Shown here: positions 1 through 4,971 of the stretch, one piece after another
Numbering within the stretch: position 1 is the stretch's first letter
Layout: each line of letters starts with the position of its first letter
Source: an uncultured Granulicatella sp.
Lineage (GTDB): Bacteria > Bacillota > Bacilli > Lactobacillales > Aerococcaceae
Length of the DNA: 6,439 nucleotides
Assembly: GCA_947254045.1 (NCBI GenBank)
Contig: CAMYBO010000076.1
Location: 1-6,439 of the forward strand
Direction of reading: 5' to 3'
Translations under genes and position numbers: made by a program
Notes under the pieces: generated by a model
Seen by the model: only the letters and a program-made list of their open reading frames with translations
What the model was told of the DNA's origin: nothing
The model's database searches: none

Positions 1-200
1 GTATTGATTTAGTAGAAGCTTATCAAGTAGAAGTCATTTATGATGTTCCTGGAAAAACAGAGATTACTTTAATTACTTGTGATGATTTACAAGCTTCTCA
101 TCGTTATAGCTTTAAAGGGAAATTCATTTCAAAAACACCAATTAGTGATGTGACTGAGGATGTAAAACAAGCATTCAATATTGATTTTACTACATTATAG
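1..200 (+). CDS. srtA: Class A sortase, C-terminal 65 residues (5' end outside window)
   Basis: Reading from base 3 to the TAG at 198-200 gives 65 residues, the C-terminal part of a sortase. Sortases are membrane-anchored cysteine transpeptidases on the outer face of the membrane that join LPXTG-type surface proteins to the cell wall precursor. The fragment contains the signature TLITCDD, with the catalytic Cys encoded at 78-80. The catalytic Arg follows eight residues later (102-104, in SHRYSFKGK). That Cys-to-Arg distance matches streptococcal SrtA (C208/R216) rather than the longer loop of Staphylococcus aureus SrtA. The catalytic His and the N-terminal membrane anchor lie to the left of the window. 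The housekeeping class A assignment comes from the TLITC motif and the short C-terminus without an extra membrane helix. The stop lies 16 bases before the next start, so the two genes are probably cotranscribed. Confidence 0.85.
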   Translation, partial: IDLVEAYQVEVIYDVPGKTEITLITCDDLQASHRYSFKGKFISKTPISDVTEDVKQAFNIDFTTL

Positions 201-216
201 AGAGAAGGTGGATTGA

Positions 217-1202
217 TTGGCGACGATTCAAGATATTGCGAAAAAAGCTGGTGTAACGAAAAGTACCGTTTCAAGATATTTAAATGGGGGTTCTGTTAGC
301 TTAGAAACAACGCAAAAAATTGAAAAAATTATTAAAGAAGAAAATTATACGCCAAGTCCATTTGCTCGAAGTTTAAAGGTAAAGTCAAGTTCCATGATTG
401 GAGTAATTGTTCCAAGAATGGATTCATAGCAACTGCTAAGACTTTAATGGGAATTGATGAAGTAGTTGAAGAATTAAATTATGAATTATTAATGAATAAC
501 TCAAGACAAGATAGCAATAGAGAAATTAAAGCTATTAAAGAATTTGCTCGAAATAAAGTAGCTGGAATTATTTTAATTGCGACTGAAATAACTTCAGAAC
601 ATATTAAAGTCATAAAAAAATGTCCTGTTCCAGTTGTGATTGTAGGACAAGAGCATGAAGAGATTCATAGTGTGATCCATGATGACTATCAAGCAGGATT
701 TGAGCTAGTTGAAGCTCTTGCGAAACAAGGTTTTCACACAATGACCTATGTGGGTGTTTCTAATCGAGATCATGCGGTTGGGGTTGTTCGAAAAGAAGGG
801 ATTTTTGCTGGGGCAAAAGCAAATCATTTTGATAGGATTGAACAGCTTGAAGGTGATTTTTCTATTCAAAAAGCATTAACGATTGGATTAGAATTATTTC
901 AAAAACCGAAGCGTTCCTTAGTAATTGCTGCAACTGATAATATAGCAGTGGCTCTTATGAAAGCTGCTCAACAATGTGGTAGAAAAATACCTGAAGAAGT
1001 TGCGATCGCTGGATTTGGTGGATATGAAATTGGTCAATTTATGAATCCAACATTAACAACCGTAGAATTTCAGTTTAACGAGGCTGGAAGAGTATCTATG
1101 CAACTTTTAGATAAATTAATTCGTAAAGTTCCTTGTGAGATGAAAACGACTATTCCAGTTCATGTAAGACTTGGAGAAAGTACGAAAAAAGCTAGTCATT
1201 AG
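217..1202 (+). pseudogene. LacI/GalR-family sugar-type transcriptional repressor, broken by a one-base frameshift
   Basis: Two reading frames together make one LacI-family repressor of about 328 residues, the usual family length. The first part (217-429, TTG start, with AAGGTGG at 205-211 as ribosome binding site) holds the N-terminal helix-turn-helix (TIQDIAKKAGVTKSTVSRYL) and the hinge helix (SPFARSLKVKSS), then enters the effector domain at IGVIVPRMDS before the TAG at 427-429. The second frame continues without a gap in homology from base 426 (IATAKTLMGIDEV) through the periplasmic-binding-protein-like effector domain to the TAG at 1200-1202. One base is missing between about 423 and 427. 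No homopolymer lies there, so a simple sequencing slip is not the obvious cause. The ATG at 447 has no ribosome binding site, so the effector part is unlikely to be made alone. The sugar effector and target genes cannot be told from the window; a sucrose- or other PTS-operon-type repressor is possible. It probably shares an operon with the upstream sortase gene. Confidence 0.85.
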
Positions 1203-1226
1203 GAAATCCTAATTGCTAGCTTTTTT
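1185..1226. terminator. Bidirectional terminator shared by convergent genes
   Basis: An A6-GCTAG arm (1185-1195) pairs with CTAGC-T6 (1216-1226). Inside it, after a one-wobble and one-mismatch step, ATTAGGA (1198-1204) pairs with TCCTAAT (1207-1213). The A and T runs at the two ends give a U-tract on either strand. The stem contains the last codons and stop of the repressor (stop 1200-1202) and of the minus-strand transporter (stop 1209-1211), so it serves both. Confidence 0.85.
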
Positions 1227-2087
1227 ATATGGTTCAACATGAATATCGACAAAATTAATACCGAAGTTTTCTTCCAATTCTTGTTCAATTTCTTCTGTTA
1301 TTTCATGACTTCTCCAAACAGTTAGATTTGGATCCATACAAACTGTTAAATCCATATAAATATTGGAACCATAACGACGAGCTTTGATTTCTTTAATCCT
1401 TTTTACTTCAGGATGAGAAAGAATAACAGGTTTATATTCGTTCATTTCCTCTGGCTCAAATCCGTCTGTTAATTGGAAAGTACTCTCGCTGAAAACATCG
1501 TAAGCAGTTTTTAAAATGATGACACCGACAATGAATGCCATAATGCCATCTAACCAAGAAAAACCAATACTTGCTGCAAAAATGGCAATAGAAGTAGAAA
1601 TACTGGTTAATGCATCGCTTAAATTATCTTTTGCTGCTGCTTTTAATCCGATAGAATTTATTTTAGAGGCTAGAGAATTGTTATATCGGTAAACACCAAA
1701 CATAATAATACTAGAAATAAATCCAATGAAAGCAGTGAAAACGGAAGGAGATTCATGATTTGCTTGCAGGATGGTATTCCAAGCGTCTTTAATCACTTCC
1801 ATACCGATAATGCACATAATAAAGGAAGTAATTAAACTAGCAATCGTTTCAAATTTCCAGTGTCCATAGGGATGATTTTTATCAGCAGGTTTTTGTGAAA
1901 TCTTTAAACCTGCAAATACTAAGATTGAAGATAAAACATCTGTTAAGTTATTTAGACCATCCGCAAAGAGTGCTTGAGAGAAAAATAATTTTCCAAATAC
2001 TAGTTTACTAGTTGAAAGTATTAGATAAGTAAAAATACTAAGGACGGCTCCTCGTTCAGCTTGTTTTAATCGTTGAGTAGCGTTCAT
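1209..2087 (-). CDS. Cation diffusion facilitator, probable MntE-like manganese exporter
   Basis: This 292-residue protein has the normal length and layout of a cation diffusion facilitator: about six membrane helices in residues 14-200, then a cytoplasmic ferredoxin-like C-terminal domain (about 210-286). These proteins export divalent metals in exchange for protons. The transport site can be read by alignment with E. coli YiiP: N46 and D50 in helix 2 (NNLTD), and D154 and D158 in helix 5 (DNLSD). This N-D-D-D set, without the His of zinc transporters such as YiiP or CzcD, is the pattern described for manganese exporters of the MntE type, so manganese is the best guess. A conserved HPYGHWKFE block (72-80) follows helix 2. 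The ATG at 2085-2087 is preceded by GAGGGA at suitable distance. The gene is monocistronic in this window, converges on the broken repressor, and has its own extended -10 promoter. Substrate remains inference. Confidence 0.85.
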   Translation of the reverse strand: MNATQRLKQAERGAVLSIFTYLILSTSKLVFGKLFFSQALFADGLNNLTDVLSSILVFAGLKISQKPADKNHPYGHWKFETIASLITSFIMCIIGMEVIKDAWNTILQANHESPSVFTAFIGFISSIIMFGVYRYNNSLASKINSIGLKAAAKDNLSDALTSISTSIAIFAASIGFSWLDGIMAFIVGVIILKTAYDVFSESTFQLTDGFEPEEMNEYKPVILSHPEVKRIKEIKARRYGSNIYMDLTVCMDPNLTVWRSHEITEEIEQELEENFGINFVDIHVEPYKKASN

Positions 2088-2123
2088 TTTAGTCCCTCGA
2101 TTCTATAAAAAAGTTGTTAAAAT

Positions 2124-2132
2124 ATTATACCA
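2124..2132 (-). promoter_or_regulatory. Extended -10 promoter for the cation transporter
   Basis: On the minus strand the sequence TGGTATAAT (2132 down to 2124) is a consensus extended -10 element (TGn-TATAAT), 36 bases upstream of the transporter ATG. No good -35 hexamer is seen at 16-18 bases, which is common for extended -10 promoters. Confidence 0.65.
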
Positions 2133-2162
2133 AAAATTGATGAAAATAGAAATAAAAATTTC

Positions 2163-2186
2163 CAAAGCTTTGAAAAAGAATTCTTT
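2163..2186. repeat. Two adjacent short palindromes in the divergent promoter region
   Basis: CAAAGCTTTG (2163-2172) and AAAGAATTCTTT (2175-2186) are perfect palindromes two bases apart, midway between the two divergent -10 elements. They could be operator half-sites for a regulator of either gene, or chance in AT-rich DNA. No known consensus is matched. Confidence 0.4.
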
Positions 2187-2215
2187 GATTTTGACTATCT
2201 CTTGAGGGATTCTTT

Positions 2216-2224
2216 TGGTATAAT
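2216..2224 (+). promoter_or_regulatory. Extended -10 promoter for the flavodoxin gene
   Basis: TTGGTATAAT ends at 2224 and includes TGG-TATAAT, a consensus extended -10 element, 33 bases before the flavodoxin ATG. TTGACT at 2191-2196 resembles a -35 box but lies 22 bases away, too far for normal spacing. Confidence 0.65.
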
Positions 2225-2256
2225 AGAATCAATTGAAACGAAAGAGAGTGAAGTAA

Positions 2257-2703
2257 ATGGCAACAGCATTAATTGTATATGCTAGTTTAACAGGAAACAC
2301 AGAAGAAATCGCAGATATTTTAGCAGAATCATTAGAAGAACAAGGAGTAGAAGTAGATATTAAAGAATGTACTTCAGCAACAGCAGATGAATTTCATGAC
2401 TATGATATTTGTGTAGTCGCAACTTACACTTATGGTACAGATGGTGATTTACCAGATGAAATCGTTGATTTTTATGAAGAATTAGAAGAAGAAGATTTAT
2501 CAGGAAAAATTTATGGAGCATTAGGTTCTGGAGATACATTCTATGATAAATTCTGTCAATCAGTATTAGATTTTGATGAGCAATTTGCTAAAACTGGTGC
2601 AACAAAAGGTGCAGAAAATGTATTAGTAGATTTAAATGCAGAAGAAGAAGATGTGAAAAATATCGAAGCGTTTGCGAAAAGTTTAGTAGAAAAATTAGGA
2701 TAG
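2257..2703 (+). CDS. Short-chain flavodoxin
   Basis: This 148-residue acidic protein is a short-chain flavodoxin, a cytoplasmic one-electron carrier with noncovalent FMN that replaces ferredoxin in many reactions, especially when iron is scarce. The FMN phosphate loop is S10-LTGNT-E16 (consensus T/S-x-T-G-N-T). The second flavin loop is TYTYGTDGDLPD (56-67), and the third is GSGDTFYDKFC (90-100), where Y96 is the likely residue stacked on the isoalloxazine ring. The length matches the short-chain class, with no insertion in the last strand. Start ATG 2257 has a purine-rich GAGAGTG binding site at 2244-2250. It is the first gene of a unit that may include the small helix-turn-helix gene downstream, separated by a weak hairpin. 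Its partner reductase is not in the window. Confidence 0.93.
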   Translation: MATALIVYASLTGNTEEIADILAESLEEQGVEVDIKECTSATADEFHDYDICVVATYTYGTDGDLPDEIVDFYEELEEEDLSGKIYGALGSGDTFYDKFCQSVLDFDEQFAKTGATKGAENVLVDLNAEEEDVKNIEAFAKSLVEKLG

Positions 2704-2711
2704 AAGAGAAG

Positions 2712-2742
2712 GTAACAGTTTGGAAAAGAACTGTTACTTTTA
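2712..2742 (+). terminator. Weak terminator or attenuating hairpin after flavodoxin
   Basis: GTAACAGTT (2712-2720) pairs perfectly with AACTGTTAC (2729-2737) around an 8-base loop, followed by TTTTATTT. The stem is AT-rich and the U-tract short and interrupted, so partial readthrough into the next gene is likely; no separate promoter is seen for that gene. Confidence 0.6.
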
Positions 2743-2757
2743 TTTATGGAGAAAAAG

Positions 2758-2988
2758 ATGTACCAAACAATTGAAGGGATTGCGGAATATTTAGAAGTTG
2801 ATATTGCGTATGTATTATATTTAATTCGGGAAAAACAAATATCTACGATTACAGTAGATGATGAAGTTCTTATTAATCGATCACAATTTGACTTTTTTAT
2901 TAAGCAACGTCAAAAAATGATTGAAGAATATCAAAAATACTTAGATGAGCCGATTCCAGAAGATATTGATATTAAGGATGAAGATTAA
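2758..2988 (+). CDS. Small excisionase/MerR-like helix-turn-helix protein
   Basis: A 76-residue protein beginning MYQTIEGIAEYLEVD. The N-terminal half fits the excisionase-family helix-turn-helix fold (winged, MerR-like): a helix with the phrase IEGIAEYLEV, a second helix AYVLYLIREK, then a strand pair ISTITVDDEVLINR that would be the wing. The C-terminal part is helical (residues about 43-65) and ends in a very acidic tail (EPIPEDIDIKDED). I chose ATG 2758 over the in-frame ATG at 2746 because GGAG at 2748-2751 lies six bases before 2758, while 2746 falls directly behind the preceding hairpin with no binding site. No integrase or other phage gene is nearby, so it is more likely a chromosomal regulator or DNA-binding accessory protein than a true excisionase. 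Its targets are unknown. It probably depends on readthrough from the flavodoxin promoter. Confidence 0.75.
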   Translation: MYQTIEGIAEYLEVDIAYVLYLIREKQISTITVDDEVLINRSQFDFFIKQRQKMIEEYQKYLDEPIPEDIDIKDED

Positions 2989-3019
2989 AAAAAGGTTGCC
3001 AAGATAGGCAACCTTTTTT
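2988..3019. terminator. Strong bidirectional terminator
   Basis: A6-GGTTGCC (2988-3000) pairs with GGCAACC-T6 (3007-3019) around the loop AAGATA. A/T runs on both sides make it work in both directions, ending the flavodoxin unit on the plus strand and the reductase gene (stop at 3038-3040) on the minus strand. Confidence 0.92.
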
Positions 3020-3037
3020 CGTTTGTTTTAAATGAAA

Positions 3038-4531
3038 TTATTTTAAGTAAGCAACAGCTTGTGTTCCAGCTTGACGACCAAAGATAATGATGTCAGCTAC
3101 AGCGTTACCACCGATACGGTTAGCACCGTGAACTCCACCAGTTACTTCACCAGCAGCGTATAATCCGTTGATAACTGAACCGTCTTCTTTTAACACTTGA
3201 GCGTTTGTATTAATTTTCAAACCACCCATTGTGTGGTGAATACCAGGTGCGATTTGGATTGCGTGGAATGGACCAGTTGTTAAGTCGTGATCCATAGCAG
3301 TTGAACGACCAAATTCGCTATCTTTTTTATCAGCAACAGCTTTGTTCCAAGCTTCTAAAGTTGCTTTTAAGTTTTCAGCAGGTACACCAATTTCTTTTGC
3401 TAAACCTTCTAATGTATCAGCAGTTTTTACTAAACCACGTTTTTCATAGAATTTAACAGCTTTAGCACGATCAGTTAATGCATTATCTAAAATTAAGTAT
3501 GCATATTTTTCTGGTAATCCGATAATTGCTTGTGATACTTTATCACGAGTTTCCATTTCATTGAAGAAACGTTTACCTTCTTGGTTTACCAGGATAGCAC
3601 CTTCACCACGAACTGATTCAGAAATTAATGTTGAAGTTGATTGTTCAACAGTAGGGTGAATTTGGATTTCTCCCATATCTACAGTTGCAGCACCGATTTC
3701 TTTTGCTAATAAGATACCGTCACCAGTTGAACCTTTTTGGTTTGTTGTTACAAAACCGTTTAATTCAGGTTTGTATTCAGTAACCATTTCCATATTTGCA
3801 CCAAAACCACCAGTTGTTAAAACAACAGCGTTTGAAGCAATTGTTTTTTCTTGTCCATCGATTGTAACGTTAACACCAGTAACTTTACCATCTTTTTCGT
3901 TTACTTTGTTTACAACAGCATTTACGAATAATGGGATTTCACGTTCTGAAGCATTACGTAATAATCCAGCTACTAAGTATTCACCTACAGCTGAACCATC
4001 AGCAGGACGGTGAGTACGTTTTTCGCTCATACCACCTGTAGTTGTTAAGTTGCTTAATGTAATTCCCATAGAATCTAACCAATCAATCGTTGAAGCAGAG
4101 TTGTCTACTAAGTAGTGTAATAATTCAGGATTGTTTGTTCCATGTCCACCTTTTAAAGATTCTTCATAGAATTTATCGTTTGAATCTTTAATTCCTTCAG
4201 CTTCTTGGAATTTAGTTTGAGAGGCATTCATCCCTGCAGAAGATTTAGTTGTATTTCCTCCTGCTGTTGCCATTTTTTCTAAAATAACTGGGTTTTTACC
4301 AGCTTCTTTAGCTTGGATAGCAGCTGATAAACCAGCACCACCAGAACCAACGATTACAATATCATAGCTATCTTTTAATGTTGAAGGATCTGCGTATTTT
4401 TGAGCAGATGCACTTGCAACAGCTTCTGTTTTAGTCGTCTCCTTTGTTGTTTTTGTAGTACTACTATTTCCGCAAGCAGATAATAATAGAACTGAGGCGA
4501 AGGCTAAACTAGCCATAAGACTTTTCTTCAT
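3038..4531 (-). CDS. Extracellular fumarate-reductase-like flavoprotein (lipoprotein)
   Basis: This 497-residue protein belongs to the fumarate reductase/flavocytochrome c flavoprotein family. Residues 1-20 are a lipoprotein signal (MKKSL, hydrophobic core, lipobox LSAC with C20), followed by a Ser/Thr/Lys-rich linker to about residue 50, so it should be anchored on the outer face of the membrane. The FAD-binding start is DIVIVGSGGAGLSAA (57-71) with E85 as ribose ligand. Active-site residues of Shewanella Fcc3 can be matched: H292 (IQIHPT; Fcc3 H365), S304-E305 (T377-E378), R308 (R381), R329 in METRD (the proton-donating R402), H432/H433 (HHTMGG; H504), and R472 (NRIGGNA; R544). Fumarate or a related unsaturated acid is therefore the likely electron acceptor. 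Related secreted Listeria reductases take electrons from an extracellular electron transfer chain. No FMN_bind domain and no heme motif (CxxCH) is present, so the electron donor must be another protein. AAGGAG at 4539-4544 sets the start. Confidence 0.9.
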   Translation of the reverse strand: MKKSLMASLAFASVLLLSACGNSSTTKTTKETTKTEAVASASAQKYADPSTLKDSYDIVIVGSGGAGLSAAIQAKEAGKNPVILEKMATAGGNTTKSSAGMNASQTKFQEAEGIKDSNDKFYEESLKGGHGTNNPELLHYLVDNSASTIDWLDSMGITLSNLTTTGGMSEKRTHRPADGSAVGEYLVAGLLRNASEREIPLFVNAVVNKVNEKDGKVTGVNVTIDGQEKTIASNAVVLTTGGFGANMEMVTEYKPELNGFVTTNQKGSTGDGILLAKEIGAATVDMGEIQIHPTVEQSTSTLISESVRGEGAILVNQEGKRFFNEMETRDKVSQAIIGLPEKYAYLILDNALTDRAKAVKFYEKRGLVKTADTLEGLAKEIGVPAENLKATLEAWNKAVADKKDSEFGRSTAMDHDLTTGPFHAIQIAPGIHHTMGGLKINTNAQVLKEDGSVINGLYAAGEVTGGVHGANRIGGNAVADIIIFGRQAGTQAVAYLK

Positions 4532-4572
4532 CTCTATTCTCCTTTTTGTGAAAAAATTTTTTTACCATAAAT

Positions 4573-4601
4573 ATCCTATCATAATTTCCATGAATTTTCA
4601 A
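4573..4601 (-). promoter_or_regulatory. Possible promoter of the reductase gene
   Basis: On the minus strand TTGAAA (4601 to 4596) and TAGGAT (4578 to 4573) are 17 bases apart, matching 5/6 and 4/6 of the sigma-A consensus. Transcription would start near 4566, giving a leader of about 35 bases. TATGAT slightly upstream is an alternative -10 but has no suitably spaced -35. Confidence 0.4.
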
Positions 4602-4638
4602 TATTCGATAAAAATGTTGAAAAAAATTAAAAAAGTTG

Positions 4639-4667
4639 TTGACATTTGATATAAATCATTGCATAAT
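4639..4667 (+). promoter_or_regulatory. Strong sigma-A promoter of the leader peptide/ABC transporter unit
   Basis: TTGACA (4639-4644) and CATAAT (4662-4667) are separated by exactly 17 bases, matching 6/6 and 5/6 of consensus. Transcription should start near 4674, just before the leader peptide ribosome binding site. Confidence 0.85.
4646..4659. promoter_or_regulatory. FNR/CRP-like palindrome inside the promoter spacer
   Basis: TTGAT-ATAA-ATCAT matches the FNR consensus TTGAT-N4-ATCAA at nine of ten positions. A regulator bound here, between -35 and -10, would be expected to repress the transporter promoter. It also lies 115 bases upstream of the divergent reductase start, where it could act on that gene. 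Chance occurrence in AT-rich DNA is possible. Confidence 0.35.
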
Positions 4668-4697
4668 AACCACATCAAACGAAAAGGAGTTAGGAAC

Positions 4698-4748
4698 ATG
4701 CATCAAGTATTAGTATTACAATTGAATACTCGTTGGCAAAGCCACTAG
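4698..4748 (+). CDS. 16-residue leader peptide (MHQVLVLQLNTRWQSH), probable tryptophan sensor
   Basis: A 16-codon ORF from ATG 4698 to TAG 4746-4748. It is too short to be called by default but has excellent support: AAGGAG at 4684-4689, eight bases before the ATG, and a near-consensus promoter 30 bases upstream. The peptide has no signal or fold; its likely role is to be translated in cis. Its only Trp codon (TGG, 4734-4736) is the 13th of 16, followed by Gln, Ser, His and stop. Competing RNA stems and a terminator begin right after the stop, and the gene after them encodes a TrpX-like binding protein. I infer that the ribosome's position (Trp codon versus stop codon) decides transcription of the transporter genes. 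One Trp codon is few compared with the runs found in enterobacterial trp leaders, so a nascent-peptide arrest like that of TnaC is an alternative to simple codon starvation. Confidence 0.75.
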   Translation: MHQVLVLQLNTRWQSH

Positions 4749-4752
4749 ATAC

Positions 4753-4879
4753 AGGTTGTTCTTAACGTACATTTTGTACATATAGATACAACCTTCATTA
4801 ACGTGAAATTGTATCTATGTGGAAATTTAAACATGAATGAACTCGACCACGTAGATCTAATAAAATAGAACCTACGTGG
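4753..4879 (+). promoter_or_regulatory. Five-segment transcription attenuator controlling the TrpX-like gene
   Basis: Mutually exclusive stems can be paired base by base. A:B is AGGTTGT (4753-4759) with ACAACCT (4788-4794). B:C is 4779-4791 with 4809-4821, 13 pairs with one G-U, including the perfect ATAGATACAA/TTGTATCTAT. C:D is 4813-4822 with 4847-4856, ten pairs with one G-U, including TCTATGTGG/CCACGTAGA. D:E is the terminator stem. Assuming a ribosome covers about 16 bases downstream of the P-site codon, a ribosome with the Trp codon in its A site ends near 4747 and leaves A free. Then A:B forms, C pairs with D, and the terminator is blocked. A ribosome at the stop codon reaches about 4759 and covers A exactly, so B:C and the terminator form. 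Without any translation, A:B and thus antitermination would be favoured, unlike E. coli trp. The pairings are seen; the mechanism is inferred. Confidence 0.7.
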
Positions 4880-4886
4880 CCTTTTT
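4847..4886 (+). terminator. First (regulated) terminator of the leader
   Basis: CCACGTAG (4847-4854) pairs perfectly with CTACGTGG (4872-4879). After a small internal bulge, TCTA (4856-4859) pairs with TAGA (4866-4869). The stem is followed by CC and five Ts (4882-4886). Its left arm is the D segment that the upstream C segment can capture. Confidence 0.8.
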
Positions 4887-4894
4887 GTATAAAT

Positions 4895-4921
4895 AAAGAG
4901 ACCCAAAGCGGTCTCTTTTTT
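4895..4921. terminator. Second tandem terminator in the leader
   Basis: AAAGAGACC (4895-4903) pairs perfectly with GGTCTCTTT (4910-4918) around the loop CAAAGC, followed by a run of six Ts (4916-4921). By appearance it is stronger than the first terminator. I find no upstream segment that would pair with either arm, so it seems independent of the leader switch. On the minus strand the flanking sequence also gives a U-run. Confidence 0.85.
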
Positions 4922-4971
4922 CTTTATCGAGTTCATTCAAAGAAGTTTTATTTACATTGGAGGAATTTATT

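Larger units (their letters stand above)
4834..4939. repeat. Perfect 13-bp inverted repeat enclosing both leader terminators
   Basis: TGAATGAACTCGA (4834-4846) is the exact reverse complement of TCGAGTTCATTCA (4927-4939). The left arm abuts the first terminator stem with no gap (4846/4847). The right arm lies six bases after the U-tract of the second terminator. In RNA this would close a three-way junction holding both terminator hairpins, but only in transcripts that pass both terminators. Left arm bases are also in the loop of the C:D antiterminator, so a pseudoknot with the right arm is possible in the read-through state. Confidence 0.75.

Noticed and set aside
421..447. Programmed ribosomal frameshift in the LacI-type gene
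   Set aside because: No slippery heptamer, internal Shine-Dalgarno stimulator or downstream structure at the junction; LacI repressors are not known to use frameshifting.
3771..4013. Plus-strand open frame inside the reductase gene
   Set aside because: It is antisense to a well-conserved coding region, lacks a binding site, and looks like the complement of biased codon use.
4745..4936. Minus-strand open frame of 63 codons across the leader
   Set aside because: It is made of the inverted repeats and terminators of the plus-strand leader, has no ribosome binding site and no recognisable protein character.
4834..4939. Miniature inverted-repeat transposable element
   Set aside because: No clear target-site duplication flanks the 13-bp repeats, and the arms fit tightly with neighbouring regulatory stems; kept only as an alternative.
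4957..4971. TTG at 4957 as start of the binding protein
   Set aside because: It would place the start directly on the GGAGG binding site that serves ATG 4972; MKKNKG at 4972 is a normal signal-anchor start.
4698..4971. T-box riboswitch
   Set aside because: No AGGGTGGNACCGCG antiterminator motif and no stem I signature; a translated leader ORF and competing stems explain the region better.
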